Source: Amycolatopsis balhimycina FH 1894
GTDB taxonomy: Bacteria; Actinomycetota; Actinomycetes; Mycobacteriales; Pseudonocardiaceae
NCBI RefSeq assembly: GCF_000384295.1
Contig: NZ_KB913037.1
Location: forward strand, 4,038,867-4,102,866
Reading direction: 5' to 3'
Length of the DNA: 64,000 bases
Numbering within the stretch: position 1 is the stretch's first letter; every line of letters starts with the position of its first letter. A program made the position numbers and the translations under genes. Shown here piece by piece: positions 44,069 to 52,220 of the stretch. A model generated the notes under the pieces. The model ran no database searches. It had not been told where the DNA came from and was given only the letters and a program-made list of their open reading frames with translations.

Positions 44069-44722
44069 TCAGACCTGGTCGACGGCCGGCAGCGGCGCCG
44101 TCGCGATCTCGCGCGCTTCGTCGAGCGGGACACCGAGCATCCGCAGCAGCTGCTCGGCCGCCTCGTCGCACATCGCGTCGGTGACGCCGTCCGGATTCAC
44201 CAGCGACACGTGCAACACGGCCAGCAGCGCGCCGGCGGTGGTCGCCAGGGCGATCCGTGGCTCACCGACGCGGAACCGGCCCGACGCCGCACCGGCCTGG
44301 ATGTCGCGCAGGGCACGCGGAGCGAGACCTTCGTCGGCGTCGATGTAGGCCATCCCGTGCCGCACCAGCACCTGGGCCATCTCCGGCCGCGCCACCGCGA
44401 GCCGCACAGTCAATCGCACCGACTGCGCGAATGCCATCGCCGGATCGTCGACCCTGCTGCCCAGTTCGTCCAGCAGCAGCCCGAGTTCCTCCAGCACCTC
44501 CGACACAGCCGTCTGGAAGAGTTCGGTCTTGCTGGAGAAGTGGTTGTAGAAGGACCCGAAACCCACGTCCGCGGCGTCGGTGATGTCCTGGATGCTCGCC
44601 GTGGAATGCGTGTCGCTCGCGAGGAAACCACGCGCGGCGTCGATCAGCTTCTGCCGCGTGCTGGCCTTGCGCCGTTCAGCGCGAGTGCCGGGCTCGGTGC
44701 GGCCGGATCGAGATGCTGCCAT
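44069..44722 (-). CDS. TetR/AcrR family transcriptional regulator
   Basis: 217 residues. The N-terminal HTH is ASIQDITDAADVGFGSFYNH followed by FSSKTELFQTAV. The C-terminal ligand domain starts with EVLEELGLLLDEL. It is convergent with the peroxidase operon (12-nt gap) and the obvious local regulator. The operator-like CATCA-N6-TGATG lies 16 nt upstream of its own start, consistent with autoregulation. Confidence 0.9.
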   Translation of the reverse strand: MAASRSGRTEPGTRAERRKASTRQKLIDAARGFLASDTHSTASIQDITDAADVGFGSFYNHFSSKTELFQTAVSEVLEELGLLLDELGSRVDDPAMAFAQSVRLTVRLAVARPEMAQVLVRHGMAYIDADEGLAPRALRDIQAGAASGRFRVGEPRIALATTAGALLAVLHVSLVNPDGVTDAMCDEAAEQLLRMLGVPLDEAREIATAPLPAVDQV

Positions 44723-44737
44723 GCTTCAATGATAGAG

Positions 44738-44765
44738 CATCACAATACTGATGAATCAATCATTG
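44738..44765. promoter_or_regulatory. Operator candidate upstream of the TetR gene
   Basis: CATCA (44738-44742) and TGATG (44749-44753) form an inverted repeat. A second pair, CAATGAT (44727-44733) and ATCATTG (44759-44765), surrounds it. The half-sites match those at 40956-40971 in front of the peroxidase operon, suggesting one regulator controls both. Confidence 0.45.
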
Positions 44766-44942
44766 GTGAACCATGGCCGGACCCGGCAAAGTCGGGAGGG
44801 GCTGCTGCTCGCGCTCAGCACCGTGCCACCCAGGCGAACGAGAACGGCTCCGGCACGGCCTCCCGGAGCCGGGTGGCCCGGGAACCTGCTCTCTTCCCGA
44901 AAGTGGTGTGTCGTGGGTGCTCAACGAGATCGGACGCGTCGC

Positions 44943-45122
44943 GTGCGTCGCTCTGATTCACGGCGGCTCCGGGTAAGTGACGAACGTCGTGATCCGCTCG
45001 ATGTCGAGAAGCTTGCAAAGGTTCTCATTGGTCTTGTGCGAGAGCAGGAGTCAAACCGGCCAGTAGTTGCGACACAGAGTGATCAGAATCCGACACCTGA
45101 GGTGAGTGGAACCCTCGAATAG
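44943..45122 (+). CDS. Small conserved ORF upstream of HTH copy 4
   Basis: 59 residues from a GTG: DSRRLRVSDERRDPLDVEKL then AKVLIGLVREQESNRP. The same pattern (DSTPLRVRG ... DAKKIAKALLELAREQ) is present in the first frame of HTH copy 2, fused there to the HTH. So it may be the ancestral N-terminal domain of the HTH protein or a separate small partner. There is no convincing ribosome site. A strong hairpin follows 6 nt after the stop. Confidence 0.4.
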   Translation: MRRSDSRRLRVSDERRDPLDVEKLAKVLIGLVREQESNRPVVATQSDQNPTPEVSGTLE

Positions 45123-45128
45123 GCATTT

Positions 45129-45156
45129 GGCCTGGCGTTCAGTCGAACGCCAGGCC
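45129..45156. terminator. Strong hairpin before HTH copy 4
   Basis: A perfect 12-bp stem (GGCCTGGCGTTC and GAACGCCAGGCC) with a 4-nt loop lies just after the small ORF and 58 nt before the HTH start. It has no long T run, as is common in high-GC terminators. It could terminate or attenuate transcription into the cassette. Confidence 0.65.
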
Positions 45157-45214
45157 AGAGTCTTGCGGCCACGCAGGGTAATAGCCACAGGTCGAGGACT
45201 ATTAGTACCCTTAT

Positions 45215-45673
45215 GTGGACCTTAGGGGAGCTTATTACAACCCGAAAGACCAGGTCAGAGCCCTGGAACAGCTCCGCGAGAAGCTCCCCCGCCTAGATAC
45301 ACCCGCACCAACGCCGCCTCGGCGAGGCCGACCTCGGCGTGCCCGACAACTCGCCGACGAACTGATCCAGGAGTTGATCGCCGGCTACCGGTCCGGCGCG
45401 ACGGTGTACGAGCTCGGCGATCAGTTCGGCATCGAACGGCGAACGGTCAGCAACATCCTCCAGCGCCACGGCGTGCCGATGCGCCGCTGCGGCCTCACCC
45501 CTGAACAGATCGACGACGCCATCCACCTCTACAAGCTCGGCTGGTCACTCTCCCGGATCGGCATCCGCATGAGCGTCACGGCTGACACCGTACGCAAACG
45601 CCTCCTCGAACACGGAGTAACCATGCGTGACACCCACGGGCGTCCGCGCATCGCGGCAGGCGGCCCACGATGA
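45215..45673 (+). CDS. Double-HTH protein, copy 4 (best preserved)
   Basis: 152 residues. An N-terminal helix ([18 protein letters not shown]) is followed by a Pro/Arg-rich linker and a first HTH ([20 protein letters not shown]). A second HTH ([20 protein letters not shown]) precedes the [11 protein letters not shown] end. It resembles resolvase/Hin HTH units without a catalytic recombinase domain, so it is likely a DNA-binding regulator. The GTG at 45215 has no strong ribosome site. Its stop overlaps the membrane gene (ATGA). It is about 90 percent similar by eye at DNA level to copy 5 in the HTH core. Confidence 0.8.
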   Translation: MDLRGAYYNPKDQVRALEQLREKLPRLDTPAPTPPRRGRPRRARQLADELIQELIAGYRSGATVYELGDQFGIERRTVSNILQRHGVPMRRCGLTPEQIDDAIHLYKLGWSLSRIGIRMSVTADTVRKRLLEHGVTMRDTHGRPRIAAGGPR

Positions 45674-46494
45674 CCCTGCCCGCAACCAACTTTTCGGCTC
45701 GATCAGAGTCCAACAGCGCTGCCGTCGTTCAAGTCGTAACTGTGATCATGGGCGTCGTCATCGGCCTCACCTTCCTCTTCGGCTTCGGCAACGTCCTCAA
45801 CCTCGCACTCCGCCTCGGTGTGCCCGTCTGGGTCGCCCCACTCGTCGCACCCGCTGTTGACCTCTCGATCCTCGGGCTCCTCCTCGGCAGCCGACACTTG
45901 GCCCTCGCCGGGGCAGCGCCAACGCACCTGCGGCCAGCCCGCCGCCTGCTGATCTTCGCCAGCTTGGTGACCCTGGCCTCAAACGTGGCTGACCCAGTCG
46001 TAGTTGGTCAGTATGGCAAGGCTGCGTTCGACGCCGTGGGCCCGCTGCTGCTGATCGGCTGGGCCGAGGTCGGCCCCGATCTGCTGAGGGCGCTGACCAC
46101 CACAAGATGGCCGGCCGAAGCAGCGCACGACCAGGTGGAAACAGAGCAGGCCCCGCGCGGTGAAGAATCGACCGTTGTCGTGCAGGCGGCATCGGAAACT
46201 TCCGAGGACGAGGCGGAGCCCGACGAGACTCCAGCAGACAACCAGAGCCATTCGTCAACTACCCGGTCGGTTGCCAACGATCTGCTTGAGCGGGTTGACA
46301 ATGATCTGCTTGAGCGGGCGCGGGAGGAGGACGCGCGCCATTGGGACGTGCATCGCCGGCCGATCAGCGCAGACACGCTCCGGACGAAGCTCCGCATCGG
46401 TGCGGCCCGCTCCAGACTGCTCGTCGCGATCGTCCGGGCGGACTCGCAACGACGATCGGCTCACGACGACGTGACCGCACAGGCTGGAGTGTGA
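45670..46494 (+). CDS. DUF2637-like (SpdB-type) membrane protein, cassette copy 4
   Basis: 274 residues. The conserved hydrophobic part (about 18-135) has the segments [51 protein letters not shown] and [19 protein letters not shown], predicting about four membrane helices. A variable acidic linker follows. The C-terminal box [20 protein letters not shown] looks like a small HTH. The family resembles DUF2637/SpdB transfer-spread proteins of actinomycete mobile elements. It is translationally coupled to the HTH gene, suggesting a membrane-tethered regulator pair. Confidence 0.78.
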   Translation: MTLPATNFSARSESNSAAVVQVVTVIMGVVIGLTFLFGFGNVLNLALRLGVPVWVAPLVAPAVDLSILGLLLGSRHLALAGAAPTHLRPARRLLIFASLVTLASNVADPVVVGQYGKAAFDAVGPLLLIGWAEVGPDLLRALTTTRWPAEAAHDQVETEQAPRGEESTVVVQAASETSEDEAEPDETPADNQSHSSTTRSVANDLLERVDNDLLERAREEDARHWDVHRRPISADTLRTKLRIGAARSRLLVAIVRADSQRRSAHDDVTAQAGV

Positions 46495-46615
46495 CGACCG
46501 ATGATCACCGCAGTTCGGGTTGCCTTCTTGGGCGTGTCTACGAGTGCGGCCAGTCGGCGGGTAGACAATCGGTCACCTGCAAGGTCGATATCGAACCGGA
46601 GGGTTGGGGGATCGT

Positions 46616-47425
46616 ATGCATTCCATTCCGGAGAAGACGTTGGAGCATTGGGCGAGCATCTACCTGTCGAGCCGGTTTCCCAACGGAGCGATGTGGTGGC
46701 CCACGTCCGGCGAGGATGTCTTGGCCGAACTACCTCGACTCGCCGCGTCCGGGCTGGGAAAGACGTTAGCCCTCGAACTGAAGACGACCGAGGCGACCGG
46801 TAGTAATCACGCGCTGTGGATCGATACCCGTCAGCTGGATCGCTATCTCAACCCACCGTTCGGGCCACCGCTGCCTGTCTATTACGTGTTTCCGGTACCG
46901 CACTGGAATGGGCCGCTCAGGGCACCGCCGGGTACAACACCTACTGCCCCGCCCCAGATGACCGTAGCGCCACCGGAGTGGTGGCGGCGGGTTGGATGGC
47001 CGTGGTTCGGCGATTGGCTCTACGTGATGTCAGCACAGTCACTCGGCAAGGCATTGCTGCCCACTTGGGCGGCCCCGTCGAGGGCGCGGGCAAGACTGTT
47101 CACCCTGAGCACACCCCACACCGTCGGCAGGATGCCGGACTGGACGAGTCTGTTCGCCCGGACGCCGCCTGCCGCACCGATGGGCTGGGCGCCGTTCTGG
47201 GCAGCCGTGACCCGGTGCGGGCCGGGCGATGGAGTCCGATGGCGCACCATCGCTGGCGAGGGCAACCAACCAGACCGCGTGCTGGTCCTCAGCGGTGACG
47301 AGGAACGCGTGTGGCAGTTCGACCAACTGCCAGGCCGGTTGCGGCGGGAACTCGAACCGCTTGCCGCTGACGAGGGCGGAAACGAACGCGTGGTACTGCA
47401 CGTCCCCGAATCGGCACTTATATGA
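46616..47425 (+). CDS. Hypothetical protein with PD-(D/E)XK-like motif
   Basis: About 269 residues. The N-terminal third has WASIYLSSRFPNGAMWWP, GEDVLAELPRL and TLALELKTTEA; the D ... E-L-K spacing is that of a PD-(D/E)XK nuclease core. The rest is Trp/Pro-rich (PPEWWRRVGWPWFGDWLY) without a known fold. The ATG at 46616 follows GGGGGATC; TTG 46604 is an alternative. It lies after the DUF2637-like gene of cassette copy 4, as the minus-strand gene 52214-53293 lies after copy 5. The nuclease call is inference. Confidence 0.6.
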   Translation: MHSIPEKTLEHWASIYLSSRFPNGAMWWPTSGEDVLAELPRLAASGLGKTLALELKTTEATGSNHALWIDTRQLDRYLNPPFGPPLPVYYVFPVPHWNGPLRAPPGTTPTAPPQMTVAPPEWWRRVGWPWFGDWLYVMSAQSLGKALLPTWAAPSRARARLFTLSTPHTVGRMPDWTSLFARTPPAAPMGWAPFWAAVTRCGPGDGVRWRTIAGEGNQPDRVLVLSGDEERVWQFDQLPGRLRRELEPLAADEGGNERVVLHVPESALI

Positions 47426-47610
47426 CCGGAGCACCGCGCGCTGCTCCCACTGCTGAAGATCCACCTGGAAAGCGGGGCTCGAAGACCCGCACAGCCGCGG
47501 CGACGGGCCTGAGCCGCCCGACGCTATACAGCAGGCTGGCGCGATTCGAGCAGATTCTGGGGGTGCCCCCTGGATTCGGCGGAGTCCCGGACTTCTGCAT
47601 GTGGCCCTGA
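47422..47610 (+). CDS. Small HTH protein (PucR-type HTH)
   Basis: 62 residues ending in TGLSRPTLYSRLARFEQILG, which matches the HTH found at the C-terminus of PucR-like regulators. The ATG overlaps the upstream stop by 4 bp, supporting coupled translation. It may be a small DNA-binding partner of the preceding protein or a fragment of a larger regulator. Confidence 0.45.
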   Translation: MTGAPRAAPTAEDPPGKRGSKTRTAAATGLSRPTLYSRLARFEQILGVPPGFGGVPDFCMWP

Positions 47611-47799
47611 TGACCGTGACGGCAGCTGCCCGCGGGTGACTCGGCCTGTCTCGGTCGCGAGCTCGGACTGGCCGATCAGGGCAATAGGTGATTGCACGGT
47701 GACACTCGGTGTGATCGGGAGCCGAGTCGGCGTAGCTTCGGAATATCTGCGACCACCTTTGGTAGACTTCGATGATTGGTGCTCAGAACGTGAGGTGCG

Positions 47800-48882
47800 A
47801 TGACCGATACGGCTGCCGTAGCGCGCATGGTGCGCCTGGTCCGGGAGGCCAGGGGGTGGTTCCAGCGTGACCTTGCGACGGCCGCCGACATCTCACAGGG
47901 TTTCGTCTCCAAGATCGAGCAGGGACTGCTTCCGCTGACGGCCGAGTACCTCGACAAGGTCGCCGCCGCGCTCGCCGTGCCCACTGACCTGCTCCTCACT
48001 TCCGGTCCGGTCGGCGGCGTCGAAACCACCTGCCTGCACCATCGGCGCAGATCCAGCGTTATGTCGGTGAACTCCATGCGCGCGATCGAGGGGCTGACGT
48101 ACCTGACCCGGCTGTCCGTCGACGGCCTGTCGGTTGACGTCGACAGCGTGCCGTCGAAGCACAAGCTGCGCAGAATGCCGATCGCCGGACATGGAGCCGC
48201 TGCCGCGGTCGCGGCTGCGTTGCGTGCTGCGTGGGACCTGCCCGAAGGCCCAGTCGAGAACCTGGTCGGTTTGCTCGAGTCCGCCGGCGTGCGGATCATG
48301 CGCCGTGATCTCGGCACCGCCGCGCAGGACGCGGTGAGCACGTGGCCCGCTGGGCAGCCGCCTCTCATCCTGATCAACCGGGATCTGTCGCCCGACCGGG
48401 AGCGGTTCACTCTGGCGCATGAAGTCGGCCACCTGGCCATGCACGAGCTGCCTTCGGAGGATCAGGAGAAGGAAGCCAACGAGTTCGCCGGCGAGTTCCT
48501 CGCCCCCGCGAGCGATCTGGAGCCACTGCTGCACGGCCTGACCGTGCGGCAGTTCCCGAAACTGGCCGAGCTGAAGATGACCTGGAAGGTCTCGATGGCG
48601 ATGCTGATCCAGCGCGCCGCCGACCTCGACTGCATCTCCGCGAGCCAGTTCAAATCCTTTCGTATCCGGCTCAACCAGTACGGCTGGACACGCTACGAGC
48701 CGGGTGACCTCCCCGCCGAGACGCCGCGGCACATCGCCGGGTTGGTCACCGCTCAGCTTGACCGCCACGGGCACGACATCGATGCCGTCGCCGGGCAGGC
48801 TCTGATGCTCCCGGAGCCGTTCCGGCGCCACTACATGCCCCTTGTGGTGGACGAACTCGACACCACGGCGGTGCGATCATGA
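47800..48882 (+). CDS. XRE regulator with ImmA/IrrE metallopeptidase domain
   Basis: 360 residues. An N-terminal XRE HTH (VREARGWFQRDLATAAD, ISQGFVSKIEQGLLPLT) is followed by an ImmA/IrrE-type peptidase domain with HEVGH (207-211), preceded by RFTLA and followed by EANEFAGEFLAP (third zinc ligand Glu). Such proteins sense stress and cleave or derepress mobile-element regulators, or act as antitoxins. GAGG is placed before the ATG. The stop overlaps the next gene (ATGA), so the two form a functional pair. Confidence 0.9.
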   Translation: MTDTAAVARMVRLVREARGWFQRDLATAADISQGFVSKIEQGLLPLTAEYLDKVAAALAVPTDLLLTSGPVGGVETTCLHHRRRSSVMSVNSMRAIEGLTYLTRLSVDGLSVDVDSVPSKHKLRRMPIAGHGAAAAVAAALRAAWDLPEGPVENLVGLLESAGVRIMRRDLGTAAQDAVSTWPAGQPPLILINRDLSPDRERFTLAHEVGHLAMHELPSEDQEKEANEFAGEFLAPASDLEPLLHGLTVRQFPKLAELKMTWKVSMAMLIQRAADLDCISASQFKSFRIRLNQYGWTRYEPGDLPAETPRHIAGLVTAQLDRHGHDIDAVAGQALMLPEPFRRHYMPLVVDELDTTAVRS

Positions 48883-50039
48883 ATCCGGACAACCTGGGAC
48901 CCGAGGGGGTTAGCGTGGTCAACCCCAGTTCCATCGCGTCGGCGCAAGATGCGCCGTTCGGCCGACTGAAGACGGCGCTGGCCGACGTCCTCCTGGTCCA
49001 GGCCGACGCGGGTGACGCCCACACCGACATCGCCATCAAGCGCTCCGACCGCGTGGGCGGCGGCATCGTGCTGACCGGGGAAAACGCCCTGCAGAAGGCC
49101 GAGCACCTCATCCGCACTCAGCGGTACCAGCGGCCAGTCGTGCCCGATCGCGGCAGGTACACGGGCAAGAACCGGGTGCTCGCGTCGCATTCGTTCGACC
49201 CGGTCTGGATCCAGCGGCAGCGACTCCTGGGCCTGCCCGCCGTGCTTCCGGACGGCGGCTACGTCGCCGAGCACGACGAACCAGGCCTGCTGAGTGTGCT
49301 GCGCCGGACCGCAGACCTGGGGCCGGACGTCGTAGCTCCGCTGTTCCTCGCCGCGAGCTGGCTAGAGCGGGAGAGGCTCCCGCGCCTGGTCGAGGCGGTC
49401 ACCGATGCCGGCGTTCCGATCGCGGTCGCCTTTGAACACAAGAAGGACCCGCTCGCGAAGAAGGCCGCGGTCTACGGGCTCGTGGCGCTCCTGCAAGTGC
49501 CCGTGCCAGTGCTTTTGCTCCGTTGCGACACCTCGTCTATCGGCGCGTTGGCCTACGGAGCTGTCGCGGCCGCCGTTGGAACACGTTCGAGCCTCCGGCA
49601 CTTCTATCCCGTGACGGACGGTGGCGGTCCGATCCGGCCGCCCAAGCCCGCGGCCGTTGTCGAGCGGCTCTTGTCCTACGTGCACCTCGATAAGATCGAC
49701 CAGACCGCGCAGCTGGATCCCGATCACCCCGACTGGCACTGCTCCTGCGACTGGTGCAACGGCCGGTCACTGCAGTCCCTTGCGTCGGCACCCGATCCGG
49801 AGCTCGCCGCGTTTCTGCACTCCATAGAGGTCCTCTTCCGCATCCGAACAAACATCCTCATGGCCGGCGACTTGACGGCTCGACGCGAAGCCTGGACAGA
49901 GCAGTGTTCGGCCGCTCAGTTCAACCACATGGACATCGACAACACGCGGTACAACTGGGAGGTTCCCAAGCACCTCGCCCACTGGCGCGAGCGCGGAAAG
50001 GACCCGAGCGACCTCAGCGCGCCGGCGAAGCCTCGATGA
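48879..50039 (+). CDS. TGT-like protein (tRNA-guanine transglycosylase-type zinc motif), paired with ImmA gene
   Basis: 386 residues. A C-x-C-x2-C motif (Cys288, Cys290, Cys293, in DWHCSCDWCNGRSL) is followed by His314 after 20 residues. This is close to the C-x-C-x2-C-x25-H zinc site of tRNA-guanine transglycosylases and the context (D-P-D ... S-L) also fits. Upstream parts have alternating strand/helix with PLFLAASWLERERLPRL, VPVPVLLLRCDTSSIGALAY and RSSLRHFYPV, consistent with a TIM barrel. It may be a DpdA-like base-exchange enzyme for DNA or tRNA, but the catalytic aspartates were not verified. Confidence 0.55.
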   Translation: MNPDNLGPEGVSVVNPSSIASAQDAPFGRLKTALADVLLVQADAGDAHTDIAIKRSDRVGGGIVLTGENALQKAEHLIRTQRYQRPVVPDRGRYTGKNRVLASHSFDPVWIQRQRLLGLPAVLPDGGYVAEHDEPGLLSVLRRTADLGPDVVAPLFLAASWLERERLPRLVEAVTDAGVPIAVAFEHKKDPLAKKAAVYGLVALLQVPVPVLLLRCDTSSIGALAYGAVAAAVGTRSSLRHFYPVTDGGGPIRPPKPAAVVERLLSYVHLDKIDQTAQLDPDHPDWHCSCDWCNGRSLQSLASAPDPELAAFLHSIEVLFRIRTNILMAGDLTARREAWTEQCSAAQFNHMDIDNTRYNWEVPKHLAHWRERGKDPSDLSAPAKPR

Positions 50040-50592
50040 GGCCATCCTGGACGAGGCGGGCGTAGACCAGCTCCTCGGTCCACCTCGTCACCGTTGTCGG
50101 TCGTGATGTCGCCACCGGGCCGACGCGGCCCTGATGGTCGATGACGGCTCCTGCGCGGCCGGACCGCACCACCCAGACCCCATAACGCTCAGCCATCGCC
50201 ACGCATGAGCTGGGTGCAGGCGCGTCTTGGGGCAGGATCAAGACTGTCGAGCTGAAGCCTGCGAAGCCGCTGACTGCCTTCATCGCGGATTGCCAGCGAG
50301 AGCCGATCGCCATGACCGCCACCAACTTGACCGCGGACGGCGGGGCTGTGAACTCGGGCCACTCCCACATCGCGACCGCCGGTCGGTCCACGACCGGCGG
50401 CGTGTTCGTTTGCTGCCGGAGTTCGTGAGCTTCGTGGTCTACGTGTGCGAGGACCGAGACGCGGCTGCAGAAAAGGGTGATGTCCTTCACCAGCGCACCG
50501 CTCCAGCCGAGGGCGTCGACCGCGAGCTGTTCAGGATCATGATGGTCGCATGAGGCTGAGATGAGCAGGCCGCCCCGCCGCTCACTGGACAT
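50014..50592 (-). CDS. Hypothetical protein paired with an AbrB-type gene
   Basis: About 192 residues: SERRGGLLISASCDHHDPEQ, AVAMWEWPEFTAPPSA, then STVLILPQDAPAPSSCVAMA and YGVWVVRSGRAGAVIDHQGR. The second half has alternating strands, perhaps a restriction-endonuclease-like or receiver-like fold, but I do not recognise the family. Its start overlaps the AbrB-type gene by 11 bp, the usual layout of an antitoxin-first toxin-antitoxin pair. It overlaps the convergent TGT-like gene by 26 bp. Confidence 0.6.
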   Translation of the reverse strand: MSSERRGGLLISASCDHHDPEQLAVDALGWSGALVKDITLFCSRVSVLAHVDHEAHELRQQTNTPPVVDRPAVAMWEWPEFTAPPSAVKLVAVMAIGSRWQSAMKAVSGFAGFSSTVLILPQDAPAPSSCVAMAERYGVWVVRSGRAGAVIDHQGRVGPVATSRPTTVTRWTEELVYARLVQDGLIEASPAR

Positions 50593-50866
50593 CGGTCGTG
50601 CCTTCTTCCTGGGTTCGTGCTGACGGCCGGTCGGAGAGCCTAGACGCGTCACCCGATCGCGCACCAGAGGGAGGGGCCTCGTCGCCATCTGAGTAGCGAC
50701 GGTGCACCTTCCACTCAGCCACGATGGTGAGCTCGCCACTCGTCCCGTCTCGCAGTTCGAAGTACACAGAGTCACCAGGGGCGAGGCCGAGTGCGCGCAG
50801 CAGCTTGACCGGTATCGCTACCTGGTTGACCTGCGAGATCTTCCGAGGTCCCGTCAAGTCCAGCAT
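50582..50866 (-). CDS. AbrB/MazE-type DNA-binding protein (probable antitoxin)
   Basis: 94 residues. The N-terminal swapped-hairpin domain is LTGPRKISQVNQVAIPVKLL, then LGLAPGDSVYFELRDGTSG, typical of AbrB/MazE/SpoVT DNA-binding antitoxins. The C-terminal tail is hydrophilic and disordered, as expected for a toxin-neutralising peptide. The palindrome 50869-50880 immediately upstream is a likely autoregulatory operator. Confidence 0.75.
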   Translation of the reverse strand: MLDLTGPRKISQVNQVAIPVKLLRALGLAPGDSVYFELRDGTSGELTIVAEWKVHRRYSDGDEAPPSGARSGDASRLSDRPSARTQEEGTTDVQ

Positions 50867-50868
50867 TC

Positions 50869-50880
50869 TGTAATTTTACA
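50869..50880. promoter_or_regulatory. Palindrome and AT-rich promoter of the AbrB-type pair
   Basis: TGTAATTTTACA has 5-bp inverted arms (TGTAA/TTACA) and lies 2 nt before the AbrB-type start codon, in an unusually AT-rich stretch (50869-50893). On the minus strand TTGTAT and GTAAAAT can serve as -35 and -10 elements. Autorepression by the AbrB-type protein is likely. Confidence 0.5.
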
Positions 50881-51036
50881 AAAAATACAACGTGCAGTCG
50901 ATAGCAAGGTCGACGGCTTCCCAACCTCGATACGCCCGAGCCGCCGTCGATCAAGCGCGACCGCCCCGGCCGCGCCCAGCAACTCGGCACTGAGCATGTC
51001 GAGCAGCTGATCGCCGACTATCGGTCCGGCGCGACG

Positions 51037-51306
51037 GTGTACGAACTCGGCGACCGGTTCGGCATCGAACGGCGAACGGTCAGCAACATCCTCCATCGCC
51101 ACGGCGTGCCGATGCGCCGCCGCGGCCTCGCACCAGACCAGGTCGACGACGCCATCCACCTCTACAACCTCGGCTGGTCCCTGGCACGAGTCGGTGATCA
51201 CCTGGGCGTCAACCACACGACCGTGCTGAAAAAGCTGCGCGAACGCGGCATCCCCACCCGAGACACCCACGGACGTCCGCGCGTCGAAGCAGGTGATCTT
51301 CGATGA
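51037..51306 (+). CDS. Double-HTH protein, copy 5 (N-terminally truncated)
   Basis: 90 codons from the GTG of [28 protein letters not shown], then [20 protein letters not shown], ending [11 protein letters not shown]. Homology to copy 4 continues upstream to about 50905 (LPNLDTP is readable) but ends there at a TAG, next to the AbrB-type promoter. So the N-terminal helix was lost in a recombination event or an unusual start is used. The stop overlaps the DUF2637-like gene (ATGA). Confidence 0.72.
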   Translation: MYELGDRFGIERRTVSNILHRHGVPMRRRGLAPDQVDDAIHLYNLGWSLARVGDHLGVNHTTVLKKLRERGIPTRDTHGRPRVEAGDLR

Positions 51307-52220
51307 CCCGGGCTGCAGCTATATCAGGTTCGGACGCGGCCACCGTCGTTAAGGCCGTCACCGTGATCATGGGCGTCGTCGGCCTCACGTTCCTATTCGG
51401 CTTCGGCAACGTCCTCAACCTCGCCCTCCGCCTCGGCGTACCCATCTGGGTCGCTCCGCTCGTCGCACCCGCTGTAGACCTCTCCATCCTCGGGCTTCTG
51501 CTTGGAACTCGACACCTCGCGCTCACCGGCGCCTCTGCCGAGGTGCTGGCGCCGGCCCGTCGGCTGCTGATCTTCGCGAGCGTGGTCACCTTGGCGTTGA
51601 ACGTGGCGGACCCGCTCTTTGCCGGCGAGTACGGTAAGGCGGCGTTTGATGCCGTCGGACCGCTTCTCTTGATCGGCTGGGCCGAGGTTGGACCTAGCTT
51701 CTTGCAGGCGATCAGTGCAGCCAATCCGCCGGAAACTGCCATCATTCACAGAGGTATCGGTGTCAAGCAGCAAAGTGTGCAAACCGAGGAGCTGGTGGTC
51801 AGCGATTCGGGACGATTCGAGGCTGTGAGCAAAGGATCGGCCCTGTCAGAGCTCAGTCGACGGGCCTTTCTCGACCGTCCGCTGGAAGTGCTCCTTGAGC
51901 AGGCCCGACAGGAAGATGCGGCTCATCGCGTTGCCCACCAGAGGCCAATATCGGCGGATACTCTGCGTGTTCGGATGAGGATTGGCGCAACACCGGCTCG
52001 ACGACTTGTCAAGATCATTCGTGCTGAGTTCGATGGGACCGGTGCTCCCGATTTGGTGGACGAGAGGCTACGCGTGAGGTGCAGAACGCCGATGCAACCC
52101 TGGTGGCATGACGTTGGCCCAATTGGTCGTGGATGCGGGTCCGCGCCTTCTGTAGCAGCCTCTCATACGGCGTCTGGCCGGCCAGGCCGCCGTGTGGTCT
52201 TGTTGAGATCACGTCACTGA
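51303..52220 (+). CDS. DUF2637-like membrane protein, cassette copy 5 (tail replaced)
   Basis: 305 residues. The hydrophobic core (about 15-135) is nearly identical to the other copies: [36 protein letters not shown] and [19 protein letters not shown]. The C-terminal box [20 protein letters not shown] is present near residues 215-235. After about residue 255 the frame runs antisense through a transposase remnant ([16 protein letters not shown] onward), so the last about 50 residues are not native. Confidence 0.75.
   Translation: MTRAAAISGSDAATVVKAVTVIMGVVGLTFLFGFGNVLNLALRLGVPIWVAPLVAPAVDLSILGLLLGTRHLALTGASAEVLAPARRLLIFASVVTLALNVADPLFAGEYGKAAFDAVGPLLLIGWAEVGPSFLQAISAANPPETAIIHRGIGVKQQSVQTEELVVSDSGRFEAVSKGSALSELSRRAFLDRPLEVLLEQARQEDAAHRVAHQRPISADTLRVRMRIGATPARRLVKIIRAEFDGTGAPDLVDERLRVRCRTPMQPWWHDVGPIGRGCGSAPSVAASHTASGRPGRRVVLLRSRH
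52090..52212 (-). pseudogene. Transposase C-terminal remnant (IS3/IS481 type)
   Basis: On the minus strand about 40 codons read [20 protein letters not shown] and [10 protein letters not shown], the typical C-terminal end of DDE transposases of the IS3/IS481 group (RPH-x-x-L...TP-x-E). No other part of the element is nearby. It overlaps the tail of the DUF2637-like gene. Confidence 0.6.
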
